This document shows positions 8,727 through 18,304 of a stretch of 34,803 nt of DNA, one piece after another. Source of the DNA: Candidatus Sumerlaeota bacterium (lineage in GTDB: Bacteria > Sumerlaeota > Sumerlaeia > JADFCT01). The stretch covers positions 1-34,803 of the forward strand of contig JAPLSP010000640.1 in the NCBI GenBank assembly GCA_026398575.1, read 5' to 3'. Positions within the stretch are counted from its first letter, which is position 1. Each line of letters begins with the position of its first letter. The position numbers and the translations under genes were made by a program. The notes under the pieces were generated by a model that searched no databases, was not told where the DNA came from, and saw nothing but the letters and a program-made list of their open reading frames with translations.

Positions 8727-9380
8727 GTGAGAGGGATCGGCGGCGTCATGACCCTGCAAAAAGGAAATCACAGAAGAATGCGGAGGCCGGGAGGGGCTTG
8801 GGCGTTTTTTCATTTCGCAGATTTCTTTGCTCGTTGTCCGCTGAACCGGCGCGCGCTCACTCCTGCGCGCCGGGGATTTACTGGGAACGCCTGCATCCTG
8901 CTGGCGCGTGCCCTGCCCAGTCCTGCGCGCCAGGGATTTACTGGGAACGCCTGCATCCTGCTGGCGCGTGCCCTGCCCAGTCCTGCGCGCCGGGGATTTA
9001 CGATCCTCGAAACATTGATTGCGATGGCCATTTTCCTTGTGGGGGTCGTGGCGATCCTCAACTACTATCCTTTGACCCTGCGGACCACTTACGACGCGGC
9101 GGACCTGAGCATCGCGGCGCTGCTGGCGCAATATAAAGCCGAGGAAATCCGGCGCGACGACGATCAGGCCCATAATTTGATGAACGCCATCCGGGGATTG
9201 GCCGCGCCAACCACGCCGATGCCGTTCGCCCAGGATTCGCGCCTGGCCTATCAGTTCTTCAACATCGTCAAAGACCCGATCAGCAATCCGGGCGTCAAGA
9301 CTCCAGTGGTGATTGTCAGCTACAACGCGCAATTCCGGTCATCCGGTGACAAACTGATCCAGTTCGAGTTTCAGGAATAA
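8727..9380 (+). CDS. gspI: GspI/PilV-like minor pseudopilin with repeat-expanded leader
   Basis: A 217-residue pseudopilin. The mature part starts at FTILETLIAMAIFLVGVVAI (Glu +5) after a ...SPARRG site ending at 8996, and looks like GspI/PilV. The leader is 73-90 residues instead of the usual 6-30, because a 60-bp tandem repeat inserts two additional RRGFT/RQGFT segments ahead of the real site. Possible starts are GTG 8727 (GGGAAG 6 nt upstream, used here), ATG 8748 and ATG 8778. No in-frame ATG, GTG or TTG was found inside the repeat, so the leader must contain it. Only the last of the three RxGFT sites is followed by Glu +5 and a hydrophobic helix. It sits between GspH-like and GspJ-like genes, as in standard operons. 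Confidence 0.78.
   Translation: MRGIGGVMTLQKGNHRRMRRPGGAWAFFHFADFFARCPLNRRALTPARRGFTGNACILLARALPSPARQGFTGNACILLARALPSPARRGFTILETLIAMAIFLVGVVAILNYYPLTLRTTYDAADLSIAALLAQYKAEEIRRDDDQAHNLMNAIRGLAAPTTPMPFAQDSRLAYQFFNIVKDPISNPGVKTPVVIVSYNAQFRSSGDKLIQFEFQE
8861..9001 (+). repeat. 60-bp in-frame tandem repeat with prepilin-site core
   Basis: Copy 1 is 8861-8920 and copy 2 is 8921-8980, differing at one base (CGGGG versus CAGGG). A partial third copy, 8981-9001, runs into the genuine prepilin site. Each unit adds 20 residues and starts with an ARRGFT or ARQGFT block. The duplication therefore multiplies the peptidase-site sequence itself. Confidence 0.92.
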
Positions 9381-9420
9381 CACAGAACCGCAATGTAAAA
9401 TGAAAAATGAGAAATGAAAA

Positions 9421-10504
<1,084 letters not shown>

Positions 10505-10572
10505 CGCCAGTCAAGTTTAGAAGTTCAGAGCGCGTGAGGATGAAAATGGGGAGGGGAGAGAGAGGCGAGGCG

Positions 10573-13488
10573 ATGAAAACCATCAGGCGAAAAATGAGAC
10601 GAGGAGAGCTGGGCGCCGTTGCGCCAGTTTCTCATTTTACATTTCTCATTTCTCTTTTCTCATTTTACATTTCTTCTTTGTCATTTTTCATTTCTTCTTT
10701 TTCATTTTTCATTTCTCATTTTACATTGAACCGCCCAAAGCAGCGAGGCTCGACGCTGGTCATCATGCTGGCGATTCTGGCGATGATCACGCTGCTGGCC
10801 GCCACCATGTCTTACACCTCCCGCCTCGAGATTCAGGCGGCGCATAACTTTGCAGACGGCTTGCAGGCCGATATGGCGCGCGTCACGGGGCTTTCTTCCT
10901 CGCTCCGCGCTCTCGGCGCCCTGGCCGCCGGCGTCGGGACGACGCAGCCGTGGGCCCGGCCCGCCGCGCTGCGCACGCTTCCCATGGGGCTTCTCCGCTC
11001 GCAAGATGACGATGCCTTGCTTGCGGACCGGAACGTCCCGCGGCATAAAACTGAAATCTACGATCCCGTCCAGATATTCCAGAACGCGCTGGCCGACATC
11101 CGTATCGAAGATGAATCGGCCAAGCTCAACCTCAACGCCGTCGCCACGATGCAAACGATCAGAAATCCCGATAATCCATCCGGCAATCCTCCCGATAGCG
11201 CCCGCTGGCCCGACATGTCCGCTTCAGGAGCGCCCTGGGTCACTGCGAGCGCCCTCAGCTCCAAGGCGCCACATAAAAAATGGACCGACGGCGCGGGATG
11301 GTCCGGCAGTCCTGTCATGCCTCCCGCCGGCGCCCAGCCCATCATGAAAACCCCCGGCGACATGAACATATCTCTCGCATTGACGGCGATCCTGTCGAAT
11401 AGCGGGCTCGAGATGGAGCAGGCGGATGCGCTGGCGCGCAATATCGTCTCTTATCAAGGTCCGGTCAGTTGGGCGCCTGGCAGATCGCCGGCGCCGCAAA
11501 TTCATATCCAAAGCGCAAACCCGGGCGTAGCGGCGCCCGAAGGGACGCAGCCTTATTATCCTGGCGCCGCAGGACCTTATCGCAAAGTGGAGGATTTGAT
11601 GGCGGTTCCAGGGATGACGCCTGCCGTCTTCGAGGCGATCCGCCCTTATGTGACCGTCTATTCCTGCGCGCCAGACTTGATCGTCCCTGAGCAGAATACC
11701 AACGCCCAAACGCCGGGCGCTGGCTCGACGGTGGATGCGTTCTCGGCGCAGAAGACAATGGCGGCGCCACAAACGGGTGTTCCGCCCATCGTGTTCAGGG
11801 CGCCCGAAACGATCTCGCCGACGGGAACCAATGCTTCGCCGGCGCCGGCCGATGGCGCCGCCTGGCGCACGGCCACGGAACTGAAACTGCCCATCAACAC
11901 CGCGACGGCGCAGGAGATCGAAAATCAGCTGCTCAGGCATTTCCCGCAATGGACGCCGCTGCTGTGCCGCCAGTTCGCCGCCAATATCGTGGACGCGCGC
12001 GATCCCGACGCGATCCCGACGCGCATGGAGGATTTGGACAACGAGCCGGTGCTGGGAATCGAGATCACGCCCTACATGAACGAAATCTGGCCCAATCCTT
12101 CCACGGGAGATGGGGACGGCAGAGGCGGGCAATACGTCGAGCTGTATAATCCTTACGACGTCGCCTTATGCGTTGACGGCTGGACGCTGCGGACGGATCG
12201 GGGAATGGCACGCCTCAGCGGCATAATGGACCCGAACAGCTATCTGATCGTCACCGACAATTATAAAAACAAAAAAAGCAGCGCCACCGGCTCGGAGCGG
12301 ACCGGCCGCGGTTCCTTCTATGACAACTTCGGGATTGTGCAGAATTCGAGGACCCGTCCCCTGATTGAAGATACGCAGTTGGCGCTGGGGGAATTCAGCG
12401 GCGAAGTTCAATTGCTGGACGATAAAGGCAATCTGATTGATTACTTCCCCTATTCGGGCGGCGCTGCCGACGGCGTCAAGCGCAGCTTCCAGCGCGATGA
12501 CCCCCGCATCCGGACCTCGGTCCTGCTATCGCCAACGCCGTTTGCCCAAAACGCCTGCTGCAATCCGCCGGCGGACCTTGCGCTCGTGCGCGATTTGTTC
12601 CCGCTGGCTGCGGACCGCGACAAGGCTTTCGAATCGGTCGCCGATCTGCTCAATATTTATTGCGGGCGGTCTCACGGGACGCTTTCCGAGGACCCAACAG
12701 GCGCGGCTTATGCAGGATGGGCGGTCCCATGGTCCCTGCCCCAGATCAAGAGCGCAAATTCAAGCGAACCGGATATGCGCCTTTTGGATTACTTCTGCCT
12801 GGAACTGCCCGTGGCGCCTTCAATGGGCGCGGATGGTTCTGGAAACATCGTGAATGCCGCGTCCATCGGCGCCTCCGGATCGGGCAATCCGCAATCCCCC
12901 GGCGGTTCCGGCACACCCGGAGGGCCGCGCCTGCCCAAAGGTCCGGGCATCCCTGATGGAAAGAATTGGCCGGCGCCCGATTCCGGTTCGCAACCGCCTG
13001 CCAATGGCTCGCCAACGGCCACCGATCAAATCCGGGCAAAAGAACAGCTGATATACGGGCGCATCAATGTTAATACCGCTTCCTATGAAGTTTTGGCGGC
13101 TGCGGACTATGTGTTTACGGATGGGAGTTCTTTTGCGCAGCGGCTCGCGCAACGCCGCGACGGCTTATACCGGGATCTGATCCAGCGCCTGGAGGCGATT
13201 CAAACGCCTTACGAAAAATTGAGCGATATTTTCCTGGATAACGCGGTTTTTCAGGGAATCAGCGATACGGAGCGGATTGAAGCCGCCCGGCATCTGGCCG
13301 GAGTGCTGACAACATGGTCCCGGTCGTTCAAGGTTTCCAGCCGCTGTGCGAACAAAGGACAGACGGATAGCCGTCCATATACGGCGACAGACGCCGTCAA
13401 GGCCATCTTATGTCTGACGGACGCCGAACCGGTCATTATTTCGTGGTGGACGGAGCACAACGGCAGGAGCAATGAAAAAAATAATTAA
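10573..13488 (+). CDS. gspK: GspK-like minor pseudopilin, enlarged
   Basis: A 971-residue protein, about three times a typical GspK (about 320). The site KQRG then STLVIMLAILAMITLLAATM lacks Glu +5, as is normal for GspK, the tip initiator. T2SSK features follow: 'EDESAKLNLNAVA', 'VEDLMAVPGMTPAVFEAIRP', 'LPINTATAQEIENQLLRHF' and 'INVNTASYEVLAA'. Around residues 495-640 an inserted region 'YVELYNPYDVALCVDGWTLR', 'DPNSYLIVTDNYK' resembles a lamin-tail (LTD) domain. A Gly/Pro-rich linker sits near 770-820. The leader is 59 residues, and its hydrophobic part (about 20-50) is encoded by the ATGAGAAATG-family array. The ATG at 10573 has AGAGAGG 7 nt upstream; GTG 10534 and ATG 10540 are alternatives. 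Confidence 0.83.
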   Translation: MKTIRRKMRRGELGAVAPVSHFTFLISLFSFYISSLSFFISSFSFFISHFTLNRPKQRGSTLVIMLAILAMITLLAATMSYTSRLEIQAAHNFADGLQADMARVTGLSSSLRALGALAAGVGTTQPWARPAALRTLPMGLLRSQDDDALLADRNVPRHKTEIYDPVQIFQNALADIRIEDESAKLNLNAVATMQTIRNPDNPSGNPPDSARWPDMSASGAPWVTASALSSKAPHKKWTDGAGWSGSPVMPPAGAQPIMKTPGDMNISLALTAILSNSGLEMEQADALARNIVSYQGPVSWAPGRSPAPQIHIQSANPGVAAPEGTQPYYPGAAGPYRKVEDLMAVPGMTPAVFEAIRPYVTVYSCAPDLIVPEQNTNAQTPGAGSTVDAFSAQKTMAAPQTGVPPIVFRAPETISPTGTNASPAPADGAAWRTATELKLPINTATAQEIENQLLRHFPQWTPLLCRQFAANIVDARDPDAIPTRMEDLDNEPVLGIEITPYMNEIWPNPSTGDGDGRGGQYVELYNPYDVALCVDGWTLRTDRGMARLSGIMDPNSYLIVTDNYKNKKSSATGSERTGRGSFYDNFGIVQNSRTRPLIEDTQLALGEFSGEVQLLDDKGNLIDYFPYSGGAADGVKRSFQRDDPRIRTSVLLSPTPFAQNACCNPPADLALVRDLFPLAADRDKAFESVADLLNIYCGRSHGTLSEDPTGAAYAGWAVPWSLPQIKSANSSEPDMRLLDYFCLELPVAPSMGADGSGNIVNAASIGASGSGNPQSPGGSGTPGGPRLPKGPGIPDGKNWPAPDSGSQPPANGSPTATDQIRAKEQLIYGRINVNTASYEVLAAADYVFTDGSSFAQRLAQRRDGLYRDLIQRLEAIQTPYEKLSDIFLDNAVFQGISDTERIEAARHLAGVLTTWSRSFKVSSRCANKGQTDSRPYTATDAVKAILCLTDAEPVIISWWTEHNGRSNEKNN
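10627..10727 (+). repeat. ATGAGAAATG-family right arm inside the gspK leader
   Basis: About 100 bp of TTTCTCATTTTACATTTC and TTTTTCATTTC words, all in frame with gspK. They are translated to a Phe/Ser/Ile-rich hydrophobic stretch. A clear left arm is missing, although isolated ATGAAAA and AAAAATGAGA words occur at about 10540-10600. Confidence 0.8.
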
Positions 13489-13679
<191 letters not shown>

Positions 13680-14645
13680 ATGGCTGCCAAATTGCTGAGG
13701 ATGAAGATCATGCGCCATCTACACATTCATTCGCAGGCTTGGAACGGGCTCAAGACGCGACGGGGCTTTTCGCTGATTGAAGTCATCATCGTGGCCGTGA
13801 TCCTGTCCATCCTAGCGGGTATTGGAATGATCAGCGTCACATATATCATGGAAAACGCGCGCAAAAAGGCGACCATCGCCGAGGCGCGCCAGATTTCCAC
13901 AGCCATTGAATTCTCCCATCAGGAAACCGGCTTTTTCCCAAAATTCAACTACATCGTTGAAAGACTGAAAGGATTCACAGGCTCAACGGGAGAGGGCATC
14001 GTGGACAACGCCGGCAATGTTTATAAAGGCATGGACTATATCGGCGTTCTCTCCGGCAATGTCGCCGATCCAGTTTACATGACCTATAACCGCCGGCTTC
14101 AGGACAACTGGAACGGCCCTTATTGGTCACAGTCGCCCACAAACAAAAGCACGGCGGAAGGACCGGCCGGGATGGTGGAAATGCAGATTCCGGACCGCAA
14201 CAACGAAGTGCGCCGCTGGCCCGCGGACCAATGGGGACATCCTTACGTGCTCTATCTCATGGAGCAATATGAAGACACCACCGCCAATCCTGCGACGATC
14301 AAAGTGCGTTTCCTGCAGAATCCCCTCGGCGAGCCGAACTTCGCCTGCGCCGTGGTCAGCTACGGCGCGGATGGGATGCCAGGCAAGCAAATGGCCGCTG
14401 GGGAAGCGGGGCGCAAAATCAGCCAGCTCTTATATACCGAGCTCTTTCCCAAGCGCCTCTATCGCATGTTGAGCCAGGCCGATTATAATGATGTGAGAAT
14501 GTTCGGCTATTCCGAAAAACGCTTTAAGACCTATGGGGGATATACAAATCCCTTGGGATACGATTTGGTTGGCTGCACGGATTACATTGCAGACCCGGCT
14601 GGTACCGGTTATATTACTTCCGATGACGTTGTGATCGAATTCTAG
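13680..14645 (+). CDS. GspG-like pseudopilin 1
   Basis: A 321-residue pseudopilin. The 29-residue leader ends LKTRRG, then FSLIEVIIVAVILSILAGIG (Phe +1, Glu +5). The C-terminal half has the GspG signature order: 'WPADQWGHPYVLYL', then 'CAVVSYGADGMPG', then the closing 'SDDVVIEF', where Asp residues would bind calcium as in major pseudopilins. It is about twice the normal GspG length (about 145) owing to insertions between the helix and the C-terminal loop. AAAGGCGG precedes the ATG. It is first of six adjacent GspG-like genes and probably a filament subunit or variant subunit. Confidence 0.85.
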   Translation: MAAKLLRMKIMRHLHIHSQAWNGLKTRRGFSLIEVIIVAVILSILAGIGMISVTYIMENARKKATIAEARQISTAIEFSHQETGFFPKFNYIVERLKGFTGSTGEGIVDNAGNVYKGMDYIGVLSGNVADPVYMTYNRRLQDNWNGPYWSQSPTNKSTAEGPAGMVEMQIPDRNNEVRRWPADQWGHPYVLYLMEQYEDTTANPATIKVRFLQNPLGEPNFACAVVSYGADGMPGKQMAAGEAGRKISQLLYTELFPKRLYRMLSQADYNDVRMFGYSEKRFKTYGGYTNPLGYDLVGCTDYIADPAGTGYITSDDVVIEF

Positions 14646-14662
14646 GCAATAGGATCGCCCTC

Positions 14663-15463
14663 ATGATCGTTCAAGGCGCATTTATAAACCAGCGGAAAGG
14701 GATGCGACTCCGTCCGCGCCGCGGCTTCACCGCCGTGGAAGTGACCATGGTGGCCGCGGTGATCGCCATCCTGACGCTGATCGCGCTGCCGATGTTTCGC
14801 GCGCGAATCGAAGAGTCGCGCCGCAAGGCGGCAATGGATGAAATGTCGCAGATCGCCAAAGCCGAGGAACTGGCCTACGCGGAAACGGGATATCACTACC
14901 GGCTCAATGACCTGGACAATACCACGCAGTTTACGGACACGGACACTTCGGCGCCCATGGCCGTGCCGTTATTTACTTGGAATCGCAGACTGTTGCTGAA
15001 CCCGTATGGCGAGCGTTGGCAGCTATGCCATTCGGACCGCGGCTGGAACGGCCCATATATGTCTTTTCGCAAGTTCGAATGGCTGGATCGTTTGTGGAAC
15101 AAGTTCGACAAAGCTATGTTCACCATAGTAGGCAATCCGGCTTGTCAAGGGCCTATTTTCCTGTACGATCCGCCCGGAGGTCAAGACCTTTATCAAGACC
15201 CCGCGCGAAACTCAGACATTTATCCGCTTGATCCGTGGGGCAATCCCTATCTTTTCTTTGGCATTGGCGCGCTGCATCCCGGCAGCGGGGGCCCGGATGC
15301 GCTTGATTTTCCCAAGTGCGCAGTTTACAGCATGGGGCCGAATGGTCAGCCGGGAGATGGAACGCCCCCGATTACTTCTCCTAATTATTGGCGTTATCCG
15401 GTTATAGCGTATCCAGGACCCAATTGCCTTGGGCTGGGTGACGATTTGAGTTTTGAGTTCTAG
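14663..15463 (+). CDS. GspG-like pseudopilin 2
   Basis: A 266-residue pseudopilin. The 20-residue leader ends RLRPRRG, then FTAVEVTMVAAVIAILTLIA, giving Phe +1 and Glu +5. 'ESRRKAAMDEMSQIAKAEEL' continues the helix. The C-terminal half has 'YPLDPWGNPYLFF', 'CAVYSMGPNGQPGDG' and 'LGDDLSFEF', the GspG calcium-loop pattern. AGGA lies 8 nt upstream of the ATG, and it starts 17 bp after the preceding paralogue, so cotranscription is likely. A two-Cys region near 'LCHSDRGWNGPY' differs from the other copies. Confidence 0.85.
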   Translation: MIVQGAFINQRKGMRLRPRRGFTAVEVTMVAAVIAILTLIALPMFRARIEESRRKAAMDEMSQIAKAEELAYAETGYHYRLNDLDNTTQFTDTDTSAPMAVPLFTWNRRLLLNPYGERWQLCHSDRGWNGPYMSFRKFEWLDRLWNKFDKAMFTIVGNPACQGPIFLYDPPGGQDLYQDPARNSDIYPLDPWGNPYLFFGIGALHPGSGGPDALDFPKCAVYSMGPNGQPGDGTPPITSPNYWRYPVIAYPGPNCLGLGDDLSFEF

Positions 15464-15502
15464 GCTTTATAGTTATAGACAGCCATACCACGAGACGGCG
15501 CT

Positions 15503-16357
15503 ATGATGAATCCTTGCATCAAATCCAGCACGAAGGCCGCGCGGACTTGCCCGTTTGAGCGGCTCGCAATAAACCCGCATGGCCGGCGCGCCTTCAGCGT
15601 TTTGGAAGTGCTCATCGCCGTGATCATCATCGGCATCCTCGCCGTGTTGATGGTGCCGACGCTGTCCAAGCGCATCGAGCAGTCGCGCATCTCCGCCGCG
15701 GGGAAAGACCTGGGCGAACTGCGCGAGGCGCTGACGCGAGGCGCGATTGACACGGGTTACTACTATCCGCAGCACGTGTTGGATGACGTGCTCTCGGTTG
15801 ATCCCCTCGCCCCCGATTCGATCATCCTCGAAAACAACAATCCCCAGGTCGTGGGCGCCAAGCGAACCTCCATATTCATTGATCCGAAAACGGGCGACTT
15901 CGTGCCCGACGCCGAGGCGGTCACGATTTGGAACCGGATGACCTATCCCGCCGGCCAGCCGGCGGAGCGAATTAAGGCAGTTCAAAACTTCGGCTTCAAA
16001 GGATCGTATCTGACGTGGAACCGCGACAAACGGCGGATGGATATGCAGCAGGACCCCTGGGGCAACCCCTATCTCTTTTTCACGCAAAAAGGCATGGTCT
16101 GGGACTACGATGATCCGAACAATCTCGTCCCCCCCAGCATGATTCCTCCGCCGGCGCCTACGCCTAACGGCACGGGATTGATCCAACATCAAATTACCCT
16201 GACGTGGGATTATCTGACCTTCAAGGCTGCGGGAGGGACTGCATGCAATGTGTTTGACCGGTGCGCGGTTCTGAGCATGGGGCCGAACGGAATGCCGGGC
16301 GATATCACCTATCCGGACTTCGGCAAAGGCGATGACATTATCATTATGTTCGAGTAG
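15503..16357 (+). CDS. GspG-like pseudopilin 3 (Ala at -1)
   Basis: A 284-residue pseudopilin. The leader of 29 residues ends PHGRRA, then FSVLEVLIAVIIIGILAVLM: the residue before the cleavage point is Ala instead of the usual Gly, with Phe +1 and Glu +5 kept. The C-terminal half contains 'QDPWGNPYLFF', 'CAVLSMGPNGMPGD' and 'GKGDDIIIMFE', again the GspG calcium-loop order. The gap to the previous gene is 39 bp. Two adjacent ATGs (15503, 15506) are possible starts. Prepilin peptidases tolerate Ala at -1 in some systems, so it is probably still processed. Confidence 0.83.
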   Translation: MMNPCIKSSTKAARTCPFERLAINPHGRRAFSVLEVLIAVIIIGILAVLMVPTLSKRIEQSRISAAGKDLGELREALTRGAIDTGYYYPQHVLDDVLSVDPLAPDSIILENNNPQVVGAKRTSIFIDPKTGDFVPDAEAVTIWNRMTYPAGQPAERIKAVQNFGFKGSYLTWNRDKRRMDMQQDPWGNPYLFFTQKGMVWDYDDPNNLVPPSMIPPPAPTPNGTGLIQHQITLTWDYLTFKAAGGTACNVFDRCAVLSMGPNGMPGDITYPDFGKGDDIIIMFE

Positions 16358-16408
16358 TTTTGGAGAGGCCCAAAGCGTTCTTGCGATGATAAAAATAAAT
16401 TCCTTCTC

Positions 16409-17347
16409 ATGGAGACGTTCACTGTGAAATCCCAAGTCGCTCTTTCAATGTCACGGCGGCGCGCGGTCACGTTGACCGAACTGTTGGTGGTGCTGGCGAT
16501 CATCAGCCTGCTGGCCACCATCGCCGTGCCGATGTATCTCAATCATCAGCAACGAGCCATGTTTACAACCGCTCTGGAGGACTGCAAAGCGATCGCCGAA
16601 GCCGAGGAATTGTGCGCCATGCGCTTCGGCTATTTTGTCCCGCTGGAGTTATTGGATGACTGGAACTCGCCCGACATAATAAATTTGCGCTTCCGTGACG
16701 AGCTCTTTAACACGCTCAATATTTTCGGCAATAATGTCTATCTGGTGGATCCGGCCTTCCCGGTGGAACTGCAAAATCCGTTGATCCTGGCGCCGGGCTG
16801 GATTGTTCCTTATGTTCCTGCGCCCGTTGTCCCCGCCGGCGTTGTTCCCCGCCAGGCGATGTTATATGACTATCTCCCGATTTCCGGATTCTTCAATAAG
16901 CGAATCTCCAATCTTTGGTGGCAGTGGCAGCCTCTGCTCACATTCAAGCGTAAATATCAGGGGCTGCTTCCCAACCTTTTGCAGGACATAACGCACGATC
17001 AATATCGCGCACGGGATTGGCCGCTCGATCCCTGGGGTAATCCCTATCGCTTTTATTCGCCTATCGGGTTGATCGGCAGCATGGCCTATATTGACAAGCG
17101 CATCCCGGCGTCCTACGCCACCGTGCTGGAGGACTACCGTTTTGGGGACGGGGCACTGACGACGGCGGGATACTACCGCTTCAGCGCCTTCGCGATTGTC
17201 TCCTACGGTCCGGATGGCGCCGAGGGAACGCTCTTGCCTTATGACCTCTTACAGGTCGCCACCAACGGTATTTATGATATTTGGAATGATGACATTGCCT
17301 ATACATTCGGCTCGACGGTGAACCCGGCGAGTTCCCGGCCCTTTTAG
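16409..17347 (+). CDS. GspG-like pseudopilin 4 (Ala at -1, Val at +1)
   Basis: A 312-residue pseudopilin. The 19-residue leader ends MSRRRA, then VTLTELLVVLAIISLLATIA: Ala at -1, Val at +1, Glu at +5. 'WPLDPWGNPYRFYSP', 'FAIVSYGPDGAEG' and 'IWNDDIAYTFG' form the GspG C-terminal pattern. It is clearly a close paralogue of the next gene: both have 'TLTELLVVLAII', 'VPMYLNHQ' and 'RIPASYA/S'. An ATG at 16448 would give a leader of only six residues. No clear Shine-Dalgarno was found. Confidence 0.84.
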   Translation: METFTVKSQVALSMSRRRAVTLTELLVVLAIISLLATIAVPMYLNHQQRAMFTTALEDCKAIAEAEELCAMRFGYFVPLELLDDWNSPDIINLRFRDELFNTLNIFGNNVYLVDPAFPVELQNPLILAPGWIVPYVPAPVVPAGVVPRQAMLYDYLPISGFFNKRISNLWWQWQPLLTFKRKYQGLLPNLLQDITHDQYRARDWPLDPWGNPYRFYSPIGLIGSMAYIDKRIPASYATVLEDYRFGDGALTTAGYYRFSAFAIVSYGPDGAEGTLLPYDLLQVATNGIYDIWNDDIAYTFGSTVNPASSRPF

Positions 17348-17426
17348 TGGATTCGCGCCGGAACGGGCGACGCGCATTAAGATATTGTTTATTGATCTTT
17401 TCATGTTTTCATTGTTAGGAATATCC

Positions 17427-18293
17427 ATGAACCATCAACAGAGACAAGCGCCGTTCGCACGCAGGGCCAAACAAGCCTGCGGCGGGGTCACTTTGACGGA
17501 ACTGCTGGTCGTGCTGGCGATCATCGGCCTGCTGGCGGCCATCGCGGTTCCGATGTACCTGAATCACCAGGAAATGGCCAAGGTTCGCGTCGCCATTGCC
17601 GAATGCAAGCAGCTGGCCGAGGCGGAAGAGCGATGCGCCATCCGGCATGGATTTTATGCGCCGCTGCAATTGCTGGACGACTTGGCGCCGGGCGACGAAA
17701 CCGACAAGAACTACGATGATCTGGCCAATTCCCGCCGGGAATTCGGCAACGTGCTTTACTTCATTGATCCGGCGATCAGGCCGGATATCCAATTCTTTGG
17801 CGCGCGGCAGCCTCGCATTGACTTTTATCTTCCGGGCGCCACCTTCAGCCGGCGCATCGCGGATTTGTACTGGGGATGGGACGGCCCCTTTATCAATGTC
17901 CACCGCAAATACTATGGACAGGACTTCGTGCCGAATATTCCCCAGGCGCTGACCGATCGCGCGCGCGCGCTGGATTGGCCGCTGGACCCGTGGGGCAATC
18001 CTTACCGCTTTTATTCGTCGCTCGGTATCATCGGCACCGACGCGCGTTGGGACACCCGCATTCCCGCTTCCTATTCCGCCGCGCTTGAAACGATCACGTT
18101 CGGCGACGGCCTGCTGACGCAAACCGGATTTTATGCCTTCGACCGTTATGCGGTCGTTTCTTACGGTCCGGATGGCGCCGAAGGCGCGATCACCGTGGCG
18201 GCAAGCGCCGCCTCCGTGCAAGACCCCCGCAACGATGACATCATCTATATGTTCGGGCGGATTCCAAATGAAACCGCCTACCGGCTATTCTAA
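17427..18293 (+). CDS. GspG-like pseudopilin 5 (Val at +1)
   Basis: A 288-residue pseudopilin. The 20-residue leader ends QACGG, then VTLTELLVVLAIIGLLAAIA, giving Val +1 and Glu +5. 'WPLDPWGNPYRFYS', 'YAVVSYGPDGAEG' and 'RNDDIIYMFG' complete the GspG pattern. The ATG at 17427 has AGGA about 6 nt upstream and is preferred over the 14-codon-longer ATG-less extension. It is a recent tandem duplicate of the preceding gene, judged by shared segments along the whole length, including 'FRVAIAECKQ/ALEDCKA' after the helix and the common C-terminal domain. Confidence 0.85.
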   Translation: MNHQQRQAPFARRAKQACGGVTLTELLVVLAIIGLLAAIAVPMYLNHQEMAKVRVAIAECKQLAEAEERCAIRHGFYAPLQLLDDLAPGDETDKNYDDLANSRREFGNVLYFIDPAIRPDIQFFGARQPRIDFYLPGATFSRRIADLYWGWDGPFINVHRKYYGQDFVPNIPQALTDRARALDWPLDPWGNPYRFYSSLGIIGTDARWDTRIPASYSAALETITFGDGLLTQTGFYAFDRYAVVSYGPDGAEGAITVAASAASVQDPRNDDIIYMFGRIPNETAYRLF

Positions 18294-18304
18294 CGGGATT
18301 TCCC

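Noticed and set aside
8861..9001. CRISPR-like direct repeats
   Set aside because: The units are adjacent without spacers, in frame within a pseudopilin gene, and no cas gene is present.
8130..9332. 400-codon minus-strand open frame across the gspH/gspI region
   Set aside because: It covers two well-supported pseudopilin genes on the other strand; its internal repeats are the antisense of the 60-bp duplication.
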